64,000 nucleotides of DNA, taken from NCBI GenBank assembly GCA_963742205.1, contig CAVUKZ010000012.1, positions 372,001-436,000 of the forward strand, written 5' to 3'. This DNA comes from WHSW01 sp963742205. Its GTDB lineage: Bacteria > Actinomycetota > Thermoleophilia > Solirubrobacterales > 70-9. Below, in pieces: positions 51,304-60,453 of this stretch. A program made the position numbers and the translations under genes. A model generated the notes under the pieces. That model searched no databases and had not been told where the DNA came from. It saw nothing but the letters and a program-made list of their open reading frames with translations. How positions within the stretch are numbered: the stretch's first letter is position 1; every line of letters begins with the position of its first letter.

Positions 51304-52172
51304 GCGGGTACCTCCCGGGTGGCGCGGAGCTCGGCCAGGCGCACCGCAGCGCTGGTCATGATGTCGAGATTCCCGGCGTACTCAGGCAGGTAGTCGCCGG
51401 CCCCCTCGACCTCGAGTAGCACCGTGATCACGTCGTCGTCGATCTTCGGCGCCGCCGTCAGCCGGAACCCGGGCACGTAGCCCGAGACCGTCTCGACGAC
51501 CTCGTCCACCGCGCCGAGGACGGCGTCCTGATCGGCGCCCGGGACGTCGACGTAGATCGCGTTGCGCATCAGCACCGGCGGGTCGGCGGGGTTGAGGAGA
51601 ATGATCGCCTTGCCGCGCGCGGCCCCTCCGACCTCCTCCAGCGACCGGGCCGTGGACTGGGTGAACTCGTCGATGTTCGCCCGCGTGCCCGGCCCCGCGG
51701 AGCGGGCCGAGATCGTCGACACGATCTCGGCGTAGGGGACGTCCGCCACTCGAGCGATCGCGGCGACGACGGGCACGGTCGCCTGAGCGCCACAGGTCAC
51801 GAGGTTGACGTCCGGCGCGTCGCCGTGAGCGTCGAGGTTGACGGCGGGGATCACCGGCGGCCCGAGCCCCGCCGGCGTCAGGTCCACGGAGAGGATCCCC
51901 CGCTCGGCGAGCAGCTCGGCGTGCGCGGCGTGCGCGGCGGCGGAGGTCGCGTCGAAGGCGACGTCGACCTCCCCGATGCGCCCGAGCAGGTCCTCGAGCC
52001 CCTTCGCCGAGGTCACGACCCCGGCCTCGGCGGCGCGCGCCAGGCCCGGGGAGTCGGGATCGATCCCCGCCATCCCGACCAGCTCGAGCGCCGGGCTGCG
52101 GCCGACCTTCGCCATCAGGTCGCTGCCGATGTTGCCCGACCCGATGATGACCACGCGGAGTGGGTCAGCCAC
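51300..52172 (-). CDS. Acylating acetaldehyde dehydrogenase (MhpF/DmpF-like)
   Basis: GTG 52172, six bases behind GGAGGA, gives 290 residues. IIGSGNIGSDLMAKV is the NAD+ site and LVTCGAQATVP contains the catalytic Cys127; TIATISARSAGP-like STISARSAGPGTRANIDEFT and KAIILLNPADPPVLMRNAIY match MhpF/DmpF. The enzyme oxidises the aldehyde released by the aldolase to its acyl-CoA. Normally this pair ends aromatic meta-cleavage, but no ring dioxygenase, hydrolase or hydratase is nearby, so the 4-hydroxy-2-oxo acid should come from another source, most likely the amino acid oxidoreductase upstream. Confidence 0.95.
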   Translation of the reverse strand: MADPLRVVIIGSGNIGSDLMAKVGRSPALELVGMAGIDPDSPGLARAAEAGVVTSAKGLEDLLGRIGEVDVAFDATSAAAHAAHAELLAERGILSVDLTPAGLGPPVIPAVNLDAHGDAPDVNLVTCGAQATVPVVAAIARVADVPYAEIVSTISARSAGPGTRANIDEFTQSTARSLEEVGGAARGKAIILLNPADPPVLMRNAIYVDVPGADQDAVLGAVDEVVETVSGYVPGFRLTAAPKIDDDVITVLLEVEGAGDYLPEYAGNLDIMTSAAVRLAELRATREVPA

Positions 52173-53442
52173 TGTGGTTCCTCCTTCGGCGTCGCCCCTG
52201 GAGGCGGTCGATCCCAAACGGCGCCAGCAGTTCCGGCTTGCGCCCGGTCGTCACGAACTCGGCCATCGCCCGGCCCGCCGGGGGAGCGAGCGTCACCCCC
52301 TGCATGGCGTAGCCGGTGGCGACGTAGACGTTGTCGAACCCGGCCCGGTCGAGCACCGGGAGACCGTCCGGCGTGATCGGGCGCATGCCCGCCCACCGCT
52401 GCTCGATCTCGGGCGTCTGCCACGGCACGAAGCACGTGCGCGCCGCGGTGACGATGTTCTCGATCCGTCCCTCGTCGAGGCGGGTGTTGAGGCCGCTGAA
52501 TTCCATGGTGCCCCCGATGCGCATCCGGTCACCGAGCGGGGTGCAGCCGACGTGGACGTCGGCGAGCAGAATCGAATGCTTGGGCATGACGCTCGGGTTG
52601 ACGAAGAAGCTGTAGCCCTTGCCCGCCTGCATCGGAAACCGGACGCCGATCATCTTCGCCAGCGGGGTCGTCCAGGCGCCGGCGGCGAGCATGAAGGCGT
52701 CGGCGGCGTGGTCCCCCGCCGCGGTTCGCACGCCCCGCACGCGGCCGTTGTCGACGACGAAGTCGTGGACCTCGGCGCCCTCGACGATCTCGACGTCCAT
52801 CCGCCGCAGGGCGCCCGCGAGCCCGGCGGTGAACGAGTCCGGCCGGACGTGCCAGTGCTGGCCCACGATGAAGCCGCCGTCGATCGCGTCGGCGAGGGCC
52901 GGTTCGGCCTCGTGCAGAGCGGCCGGGTCGAGGACGTCGTCGGGTAGCTCGTAGCCGTACTCGCGCATCGGCTGCAGCTTCGAGAGCTCCTCGCGCGCGA
53001 GGTCGGGCTCGCGCGCGGCGACGAGCATCCCCTGTCGGTGGAGCTCGAACTCCACGCCGTCGTCCCGCATCCCGTCAACGAGGTCGAAGACGTCGTGTCC
53101 GAGCGCGGCGAGCGATGCGACGCCGTGCTCGTGGTCGCGCTGGTTGCAGTAGGTCCGAAAGCGCAGGAGCCACGGGGCCAGCTCCGGGAGCTTGGCGGGC
53201 TCGAAGTAGAGCGCCGAGCTGCGGTCGAAGAGGGCCCGCATCCCGTACCAGGTCAGGCCGGGCTCGGGGAGCGGCCCGGCCTGGGCCGGGCAGACCCAGC
53301 CGCCGTTGCCCCACGACGCGCCGCTGCCGACGCGATTGGACTCGACGACGGTGACGTCGGTCCCGAGCTGGCGCAGGTAGTAGGCGGAGCAGAGTCCCGC
53401 AACGCCGCCACCGATGACGACGACCGACCGCGGCGCGCTCAA
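52165..53442 (-). CDS. FAD-dependent D-amino acid dehydrogenase (DadA-like)
   Basis: TTG 53442 overlaps the RidA stop (TTGA); 425 residues. VVVIGGGVAGLCSAYYLRQLG is the FAD site, GASWGNGGWVCP the DadA-type second flavin loop, and RPITPDGLPVLDRAGFDNVYVATGYAMQGVTLAPPAGRAMAEFV the C-terminal flavin/substrate segment with the 'H/Q-G-x-T' turn. This group oxidises D-amino acids, imino acids or opine-like amines to the 2-oxo acid. Between RidA, which clears 2-iminoacids, and the aldolase pair, it fits oxidation of a 4-hydroxy amino acid to a 4-hydroxy-2-oxo acid. That link is inferred. Confidence 0.9.
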   Translation of the reverse strand: MSAPRSVVVIGGGVAGLCSAYYLRQLGTDVTVVESNRVGSGASWGNGGWVCPAQAGPLPEPGLTWYGMRALFDRSSALYFEPAKLPELAPWLLRFRTYCNQRDHEHGVASLAALGHDVFDLVDGMRDDGVEFELHRQGMLVAAREPDLAREELSKLQPMREYGYELPDDVLDPAALHEAEPALADAIDGGFIVGQHWHVRPDSFTAGLAGALRRMDVEIVEGAEVHDFVVDNGRVRGVRTAAGDHAADAFMLAAGAWTTPLAKMIGVRFPMQAGKGYSFFVNPSVMPKHSILLADVHVGCTPLGDRMRIGGTMEFSGLNTRLDEGRIENIVTAARTCFVPWQTPEIEQRWAGMRPITPDGLPVLDRAGFDNVYVATGYAMQGVTLAPPAGRAMAEFVTTGRKPELLAPFGIDRLQGRRRRRNHSG

Positions 53443-53861
53443 GCCGGCACCCCGGCCGTCAGCTGAACCTCGATCAGCAAGCCGGGCAGGGGTAGCTCGC
53501 AGACGAGCGTGGTGCGCGCCGGGCGCGGCGGGGGAAAGGCCGCCTCATAGCCGGCGTTCCAGGCCGCGAAGTTGCTCGGATCCGAGAGCCAGCACTCGAC
53601 GCGGAGGACGTGCTCCGGCCCCGACCCCGCCAGCTCGAGCACCTCCAGGGCGTCGTCGAGCACGATCCTCATCTGCCCGTCGAAATCATCGGCGCGCAGC
53701 TCACCCGTCGCCGGGTCGACCGCGGCTCGCCCCGAGAGGAATAGGGTCCGGTCCCACCGGGTGGCGTCCGACATCAGCGGGGCGTCGCCGCCCAGCGTCG
53801 TCCCCCCGCGGAGCAGGATGCACTTTCTCCCGTCCCGCAGGTCATCAGGTGGTCTGACCAT
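53439..53861 (-). CDS. RidA-family protein
   Basis: 140 residues from ATG 53861. RWDRTLFLSGRAAVDPATGELRADDFDGQMRIVLDDALEVLELAG and HVLRVECWLSDPSNFAAWNAGYEAAFPPPRPARTTLVCELPLPGLLIEVQLTA follow the RidA (YjgF) fold, including the substrate arginine in PARTT and the final 'IEVxxTA' strand. RidA deaminates reactive 2-iminoacids released by PLP or FAD enzymes. It is the first gene of the operon, directly ahead of the DadA-like oxidase that would make such an imine. The mRNA is probably almost leaderless. Confidence 0.92.
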   Translation of the reverse strand: MVRPPDDLRDGRKCILLRGGTTLGGDAPLMSDATRWDRTLFLSGRAAVDPATGELRADDFDGQMRIVLDDALEVLELAGSGPEHVLRVECWLSDPSNFAAWNAGYEAAFPPPRPARTTLVCELPLPGLLIEVQLTAGVPA

Positions 53862-53901
53862 AAGTCAACCTGACGTTAGCGCCTGTCCGGGAATTCGTCA
53901 A
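53850..53901 (-). promoter_or_regulatory. Promoter and FadR-type operator of the RidA operon
   Basis: On the minus strand TTGACG (53901-53896) and TAACGT (53878-53873) are 17 bases apart; ATG 53861 follows the -10 by 11 bases. TGGTCTGACCA (53860-53850), a perfect odd-centred palindrome and exact FadR-subfamily consensus, overlaps the first codons, where a bound repressor would block initiation. Confidence 0.65.
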
Positions 53902-53967
53902 GCCTGCCCAGGCCGGTCGAACCTAAAGTGGTCAGGTCATCAGCCCCGTGCACTACCATCACCGCCG

Positions 53968-54693
53968 ATGGAAGGGCCCGCGGCCAAAGTCTCCCTCGAG
54001 CCGGCGTCGCGACGCAAGCTCTCGGAGACCGTCGCGCAGCAGCTGATGGAGGCGTTTCGCGACCTCCCGCCGGGGACGAAGGTTCCCTCGGAGCGCGAGC
54101 TCACCAAGGACCTGGGGGTCGGCCGGTCGACGGTGCGCGAGGCGCTCAACGGCCTCGCCGTGCTCGGCGTGCTCACGATCCGCCACGGCCAGGGCGCCTT
54201 CATCGCCGACGTGACCGACGCGCGCGAGGACGACGCGCCGCACTCGGCGCTCAACGCCGCGCTCGAGCGCGGCGAGACGCGCGAGTTCATCGAGGCGCGC
54301 CTGATGGTGGAGGTCGAGGTCACGCGCCTCGCCGCCGAGCGGCGCACCGAGGAGGACCTACAGCGAATCGAGGCGGCGCTCGCCCTGCAGGAGCGCAGCC
54401 TCGGCGACGAGGACATGGACACGACGCTCAAGGTCGCGACCTCGTTCAACGTGCTGCTCGCCGAGGCCGCCCACAACGAGGTCCTCGCGGCGATGATCCA
54501 AACCTTCGTCGAGCTGATGAAGGAGCGCGGGCCCGGGCTCTACGCGCTCCCCGGGTTCGGTGACTGGGACCTGCACGAGCACCGCGGCATCTACGAGGCC
54601 GTCCGCGATCGCGACGGCGAGCGGGCCGCGCGGCTCATGCGCGAGCACATCCTGCAGCTCGCCGAGCGCTACCGAGAGACCGGCGCCGGCTGA
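53968..54693 (+). CDS. GntR-family regulator, FadR subfamily
   Basis: 241 residues from ATG 53968. RKLSETVAQQLMEAFRDLPPGTKVPSERELTKDLGVGRSTVREALNGLAVLGVLTIRHGQGAFIAD is the GntR winged helix; EFIEARLMVEVEVTRLAAERRTEEDL and the histidine-bearing helices FNVLLAEAAHNEVL and DLHEHRGIYEAVRDRDGERAARLMREHI form the FCD effector domain with its metal-binding Asp and His residues. FCD regulators sense carboxylic acids. It lies between the RidA operon and the peptide-type transporter, both with FadR-like sites, so it is the probable local controller. A near-match site TGGTCAGGTCA (53929-53939) precedes it. Confidence 0.95.
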   Translation: MEGPAAKVSLEPASRRKLSETVAQQLMEAFRDLPPGTKVPSERELTKDLGVGRSTVREALNGLAVLGVLTIRHGQGAFIADVTDAREDDAPHSALNAALERGETREFIEARLMVEVEVTRLAAERRTEEDLQRIEAALALQERSLGDEDMDTTLKVATSFNVLLAEAAHNEVLAAMIQTFVELMKERGPGLYALPGFGDWDLHEHRGIYEAVRDRDGERAARLMREHILQLAERYRETGAG

Positions 54694-54747
54694 TCCGTGT
54701 CCCGTGGAGGGGTCCTTGGCGACCCCGCACATCGACTGCCTGTCATC

Positions 54748-54766
54748 TGGTATGATCACCTGATCA
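54748..54766. promoter_or_regulatory. FadR-type operator with -10 of the transporter operon
   Basis: TGGTATGATCA (54748-54758) fits TGRTNNGAYCA and is followed at once by CCTGATCA, so TGATCA occurs twice at 54753-54766. TATGAT (54751-54756) within the site looks like a -10 element; no good -35 was found. The site is 67 bases ahead of the binding-protein start. Confidence 0.5.
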
Positions 54767-54832
54767 TTGGATGCACAGACAAGGATTGTCCGTGCCGGGT
54801 GGAGATCGCGACAGGAAGTGAGGGGCACCTTC

Positions 54833-56467
54833 ATGCCACGCTCTAGTAGTTCCGACCACGCGTCGCCGACCAGTCGGAGGTGGGCAACGCGCGCGCTTGT
54901 CGTGGTCTGCCTACTCGGCTCGCTGGTGCTCGCCGCATGCGGGAGCGACAGCGACAGCGCGACCACGTCAACGCAGGCCGGGACCCCGGCCAGCGGGACC
55001 GATGACGTGACCCGTGGTGGGACGCTCACCTTCGCGCGATCGCTCGACGCCGAGGCCGGCCTCGACCCGATCAACGCCCCCAACAACGGATCGATCTTCA
55101 CGATCCAGCAGATCTTCGACCAGCTGGTCGAGGTCGAGGGCTCGGAGATCGTGCCCGGACTGGCGGAGTCCTGGGAGCACTCCAAGGACGGCCTCGAGTG
55201 GACCTTCCACCTGCGCGACGCGCAGTTCTCGAACGGCGACCCGGTCACCCCGGAGGACGTCAAGTTCTCGATCGAGCGCTTCGCCGACCCGAAGGTCAAC
55301 GTCAACTACGCGACGCTGGGCTCGGCGATCGACTCCGTGGACGTGGTCGACGACCACACGGTGAAGATGAACCTGAACGGCATCGACGGCGCCTTCCTCG
55401 ACAACCTCGCGATGTTCGCGGCGGCGATCGTGCCGCAGAAGGTGGTCGAGGAGGAGGGCAAGGACTTCGCGGAGAGCCCGGTCGGCTCGGGGCCGTTCAT
55501 GGTCACCGAGTTCAAGCGCGGTCAGCGGACCGTGCTCGAGGCCAACCCCCACTACTGGCGTGAGGGCCAGCCGTATCTCGACGAGGTCGACTTCGAGTTC
55601 ATCCCCGACGCCAACACGCGCACGCTCCAGCTCCGCTCGGGCGAGGTCGACGTGGCCGACGGGATCCCGTACAACCAGGTCGACTCGCTCCAGAACACCG
55701 ACGGAGTCAACCTGGAGGTCGCCGACTCGCTCAAGTGGGACGCGATCTTCCTCAACACCAAGGAGGCGCCGCTGGACGAGGTCGAGGTGCGCCAGGCGCT
55801 GGCTTACGCGACGCCCACGGACCAGATCCTCGACGCGGTCCTGTTCGGCAACGCGCAGGTGTCCAACAGCCAGATCCCGCGGGTCAAGTACTGGGACGAG
55901 TCGATCGAGGGCTACCCGTACGACATCGACAAGGCCAAGGAGCTGCTCGCCAAGTCGAGCGTGCCGGACGGCTTCGACCTCGAGCTGCAGATCCCCTCGG
56001 GCGACGCGGTCGAGAAGCAGACGGCCGAGGTCATCAAGGAGCAGTGGGCGCAGATCGGCGTCAACGTGAGCATCGTGCCGCGTGACTTCGGGACGATGTT
56101 CTCGTCATGGCTCGAGGGCAAGGGCGGAGAGGCGGCGACGTTCCCCGGCGACGCGCTGTCGAGCGACACGCTCTCAGACGACGAGATCGCGGCCCTCATG
56201 TACGACCCGGAGTCCGGCCTCAACTCACTCGGGACCTTCTACAACAACCCGAAGATCATCGACCTGCTCGACGACGCGAAGGGAACGCTGGACGAGGACC
56301 AGCGGGCTCAGGACTTCTCCGAGATCCAGCAGATCGGCCAGGACGACGTGCCGAGCATCCCGCTCTTCTTCACCAAGTCCGTGACCGGCTATCAGGACAC
56401 GGTGCAGAACTTCCAGACCTATCCCATCGGCTGGTGGCCGCTGCGAGAGGTGTGGCTGTCGGAGTAG
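54833..56467 (+). CDS. Peptide/opine-type ABC transporter binding lipoprotein (SBP family 5)
   Basis: ATG 54833 gives 544 residues. ALVVVCLLGSLVLAACGSDSDS is a lipoprotein signal with lipobox LAAC. GGTLTFARSLDAEAGLDPINAP, SWEHSKDGLEWTFHLRDAQFSNGDPVTPEDVKFSIERF and VGSGPFMVTEFKRGQRTVLEANPHYWREGQPYLDEVDF are classic family-5 (DppA/OppA) blocks. Such proteins bind di- and oligopeptides, opines, nickel or glycosides. Four downstream genes supply the two permeases and two ATPases. The catabolic genes around it suggest an amino acid derivative or conjugate as cargo. Confidence 0.94.
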   Translation: MPRSSSSDHASPTSRRWATRALVVVCLLGSLVLAACGSDSDSATTSTQAGTPASGTDDVTRGGTLTFARSLDAEAGLDPINAPNNGSIFTIQQIFDQLVEVEGSEIVPGLAESWEHSKDGLEWTFHLRDAQFSNGDPVTPEDVKFSIERFADPKVNVNYATLGSAIDSVDVVDDHTVKMNLNGIDGAFLDNLAMFAAAIVPQKVVEEEGKDFAESPVGSGPFMVTEFKRGQRTVLEANPHYWREGQPYLDEVDFEFIPDANTRTLQLRSGEVDVADGIPYNQVDSLQNTDGVNLEVADSLKWDAIFLNTKEAPLDEVEVRQALAYATPTDQILDAVLFGNAQVSNSQIPRVKYWDESIEGYPYDIDKAKELLAKSSVPDGFDLELQIPSGDAVEKQTAEVIKEQWAQIGVNVSIVPRDFGTMFSSWLEGKGGEAATFPGDALSSDTLSDDEIAALMYDPESGLNSLGTFYNNPKIIDLLDDAKGTLDEDQRAQDFSEIQQIGQDDVPSIPLFFTKSVTGYQDTVQNFQTYPIGWWPLREVWLSE

Positions 56468-56489
56468 CGAACTACGGACGGCGCGGGCT

Positions 56490-56525
56490 CCGCCCGGGCG
56501 CGCCCCTCTCTCGGCGCCCGGGCGG
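56490..56525 (+). promoter_or_regulatory. Intercistronic stem-loop between binding protein and permease
   Basis: CCGCCCGGGCGC (56490-56501) pairs perfectly with GCGCCCGGGCGG (56514-56525) across a 12-base loop. It sits in the only sizable gap (92 bases) of the transporter operon. Such hairpins after binding-protein genes usually cause partial termination or protect the upstream message, giving more binding protein than permease. Confidence 0.6.
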
Positions 56526-56559
56526 TTGCGCGCGCACGGACGTGTGAACTGGCGGGGTC

Positions 56560-57492
56560 GTGAGCGCTTACATCCTCCGACGCATCCTGCAGGCGATCCC
56601 GGTGCTGATCGGGATCACGCTCGCCTCGTTCTTGCTCATCCACCTGGTCCCCGGTGACCCGGCGCGCATCGTCCTCGGCGCGCACGCGACGCCCAGCGCG
56701 ATCGCGACCCTCAACGCCCAGCTCGGCCTCGATCAGCCGCTCTTCGGCCAGTACTGGGACTTCCTCAGCGGCGCCGTGACGCTCGACTTCGGCGACTCGA
56801 TCACCCAGAAGACGGCGATTGGGCCGCTGCTCGGTGAGAAGACGCCGGTGACCCTGTTCCTCCTGCTCTACTCGGTGGTGATCTCGATCCTCGTCGCGGT
56901 ACCGCTCGCGATCGCCTCGGCGCTGCGGCGCAACCGGGCCACCGACCACGCGATCCGCCTCTTCTCGATGGTCACCTTCGCGATGCCGTCGTTTCTGCTC
57001 GGGCTGCTGCTGATCCTCTTCTTCAGCCTCAAGCTCGGGTGGCTGCCGACCGCCGGCTACGGCGAGGACTTCCTCGGTCACCTGCGGGGCCTGACGCTGC
57101 CGGCGATCACCGTCGGTCTCTACCTGGCGCCGATCCTGCTCCGCACCCTCCGCGTCGGGATCATCGAGACGCTCGGGACCGAGTTCGTGGAGGCCGCGCG
57201 GGCCCGCGGCCTCAGCGAGCGGCGGATCGTGCTCAAGCACGTGCTGCGCAACTCGCTCGTCTCGACGGTGACCGTGCTCGGGCTCAACATCGGCTTCCTG
57301 CTCTCGGGCCTGGTGATCATCGAGAACGTCTTTGCGCTGCCGGGCCTCGGGACCGAGCTCGTGAACTCGGTCCTGGCCCAGGACTATCCGATGATCCAGG
57401 CGCTGACGCTCATCTTCGGCTTCGCCGTGGTCGCGATCAACCTGCTGACCGACCTCGCCTACGCCAAGCTCGATCCGCGGGTGCGCCTGTGA
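56560..57492 (+). CDS. ABC transporter permease, DppB-type
   Basis: GTG 56560 gives 310 residues and six membrane helices. YILRRILQAIPVLIGITLASFLLIHLVPGDPARIVLG is the DppB N-terminus, FVEAARARGLSERRIVLKHVLRNSLVSTVTVLG the EAA loop, and LSGLVIIENVFALPGLGTELVNSVLAQDYPMIQALTLIFG the C-terminal signature. It forms half of the channel of a peptide-type importer with the next gene, whose start overlaps its stop (GTGA). Confidence 0.96.
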   Translation: MSAYILRRILQAIPVLIGITLASFLLIHLVPGDPARIVLGAHATPSAIATLNAQLGLDQPLFGQYWDFLSGAVTLDFGDSITQKTAIGPLLGEKTPVTLFLLLYSVVISILVAVPLAIASALRRNRATDHAIRLFSMVTFAMPSFLLGLLLILFFSLKLGWLPTAGYGEDFLGHLRGLTLPAITVGLYLAPILLRTLRVGIIETLGTEFVEAARARGLSERRIVLKHVLRNSLVSTVTVLGLNIGFLLSGLVIIENVFALPGLGTELVNSVLAQDYPMIQALTLIFGFAVVAINLLTDLAYAKLDPRVRL

Positions 57493-58415
57493 GCTCCGAA
57501 GCGCCGGCGGCCGGCCGGCCGCCGAAGCCGACGGTGTCGGTCCGCACGGCCGTGGCCGAGCGGCTGCAGCGGCGGGCGCGCACCGAGCGCCGGTGGGCCG
57601 CCGTCACGCTCTGGCTCGGGGTGGCGATCGTCGCCCTGATCGCGTTCGTCTCCTTCGCGGCGCCCCTGCTCGGGTTCGAGAACCCGAACGAGCAGCACCT
57701 GCTCGACGCGCTGCAGCCGCCGTCGCTCGACCACCCGATGGGCACCGACACGCTCGGCCGCGACATCCTCACCCGGGTGGTCTACGGCGGGCGGATCGAC
57801 CTGATCTTCGCCGTCGTGACCACGATCGTGCCGTTCGTGCTCGGGGCCTTGGTGGGCGCGCTCGCGGGCTACCGCGGCGGCTGGCTCGACACGGTCGTCA
57901 ACCGCCTCGTCGACACGGTCGTCGCCTTCCCGTTCATCGTCCTGATCCTCTTCATCGTGACCATCACGGGGCCCGGGCTGACCGGCGCCTACATCGGCGT
58001 GTTCGCGGTCGGCTGGGCGCTGTACGCCCGGCTGACCCGCGGCGAGATGCTGGTGGAGCGCGAGAAGGAGTACATCCTCGCCGCGCAGACGCTCGGCTAC
58101 TCGACCCCGAGGATCGTCTTCCGTCACGCGCTCCCCAACGTCCTGCGGGCGAGCATCGTCTTCTCGATGGCGGACATCGTGCTCAACATCCTGCTCCTCT
58201 CCGCCCTCTCCTATCTGGGGCTCGGCGTCACCGCGCCGACGCCCGAGTGGGGCGCGCTGGTCGCCGAGGGCAAGGACGTGATCCTCACGGCCTGGTGGGT
58301 GGCGACCATGCCGGGCCTGGTGATCGTCCTCGTCGGGGTCGGCTTCAGCCTGATCGGCGACGGGATCGCCGATCGGCTGGGCAAGGACTTCACGCTCACG
58401 GGGGAGACGGATTGA
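57489..58415 (+). CDS. ABC transporter permease, DppC-type
   Basis: GTG 57489 overlaps the DppB-type stop; 308 residues. A basic N-terminal tail (LQRRARTERR) precedes the first helix. PPSLDHPMGTDTLGRDILTRVVYGGRIDL is the DppC/OppC hallmark, and EYILAAQTLGYSTPRIVFRHALPNVLRASIV the EAA loop. LGLGVTAPTPEWGALVAEGKD precedes the last helix. It completes the heterodimeric membrane channel. The following ATPase starts with TTG inside its stop codon. Confidence 0.96.
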   Translation: MSSEAPAAGRPPKPTVSVRTAVAERLQRRARTERRWAAVTLWLGVAIVALIAFVSFAAPLLGFENPNEQHLLDALQPPSLDHPMGTDTLGRDILTRVVYGGRIDLIFAVVTTIVPFVLGALVGALAGYRGGWLDTVVNRLVDTVVAFPFIVLILFIVTITGPGLTGAYIGVFAVGWALYARLTRGEMLVEREKEYILAAQTLGYSTPRIVFRHALPNVLRASIVFSMADIVLNILLLSALSYLGLGVTAPTPEWGALVAEGKDVILTAWWVATMPGLVIVLVGVGFSLIGDGIADRLGKDFTLTGETD

Positions 58416-59415
58416 CCACCGCCGTCAACGGCAGGCCCGAGGTTGGGAGCGACCTGCTCGACGTGCGCGATCTGACGATCGCCTTTCCCGCCGGCGACGC
58501 GCCCCTGCTGGCCGCCGACCGCGTCGGCTTCCAGGTCAAGGCGGGGCGGACCCTCGGCCTGGTGGGGGAGTCGGGTTGCGGCAAGAGCGTCACCCTGCGC
58601 TCGCTGCTCGGGCTGGTGCCGTACCCGGGCGAGGTGCTCTCCGGCGAGATCCGGTGGCTCGGCGAGGACCTGGTCGGCGCCGACAAGCGCCGACTTGGCG
58701 CGATCCGCGGCTCGGAGATCTCGATGATCTTCCAGGACCCGACGTCCTGCCTGAACCCGGTGTTCACGATCGGCGACCAGATGATCGAGACGCTGCGCAA
58801 GCGCGCCGGGCTCGGCAAGCGGGCTGCGCGCGCGCGGGCGATCGAGCTCCTCGACCGGGTCGGCGTGCCGTCGGCCGAGCGGCGGCTGCGCTCGTACCCG
58901 CACCAGTTCAGCGGCGGCATGCGCCAGCGGGTGATGATCGCGATCGCGATCTCCGCCCATCCCAAGCTGCTGCTCGCCGACGAGCCGACGACCGCGCTCG
59001 ACGTCACCACCCAGGAGCAGATCCTCGCGCTGCTGCTCGAGTTCCAGCGGGAGGACGGGATGGCGATCGTGCTCGTCTCGCACGACCTCGGGGTGATCTC
59101 GGAGACCTGCGACGAGGTGGTGGTCATGTACGCGGGGCGGATGCTCGAGGCCGGCTACGGCCCTGCCGTGATGCGCGACCCCCGCCATCCGTACACCCGC
59201 GGGCTGATCCAGGCGATGCCGTCGCTCGAGGTCACCGACGAGGTCCCGCCGGCTCCCATCCCCGGCCAGCCGCCGAACCTCGCCGACCTGCCGCCCGGGT
59301 GCCCGTTCCAGCCCCGCTGCGAGTTCCGGCGTGACGACTGCGCCTCGATCCCGGTCGCCCTCGACGCCGATCTCGCCGATCACGGCTCGGCGTGTCCCTT
59401 CGTCGGGGGTGCGGC

Positions 59416-59419
<4 letters not shown>
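58412..59419 (+). CDS. ABC transporter ATPase, DppD-type
   Basis: TTG 58412 overlaps the DppC-type stop (TTGA); 335 residues. Walker A is GESGCGKS, the Q-loop MIFQDPTSCLNPVF, the signature FSGGMRQRVMIAIAI, Walker B LLLADEPTTALDVT and the switch SHDLGVIS. The oligopeptide-specific C-terminus has HPYTRGLIQAMP and a cysteine cluster (CPFQPRCEFRRDDC) that binds an iron-sulfur cluster in Dpp/Opp ATPases. It powers the importer together with the next gene product. Confidence 0.96.

Positions 59420-60449
<1,030 letters not shown>

Positions 60450-60453
<4 letters not shown>

Noticed and set aside
50299..52172. Aromatic meta-cleavage pathway
   Set aside because: Only the terminal aldolase/dehydrogenase pair is present. 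No ring dioxygenase, hydrolase, decarboxylase or hydratase is found in the window, and the neighbours are amino acid and sugar-acid enzymes.
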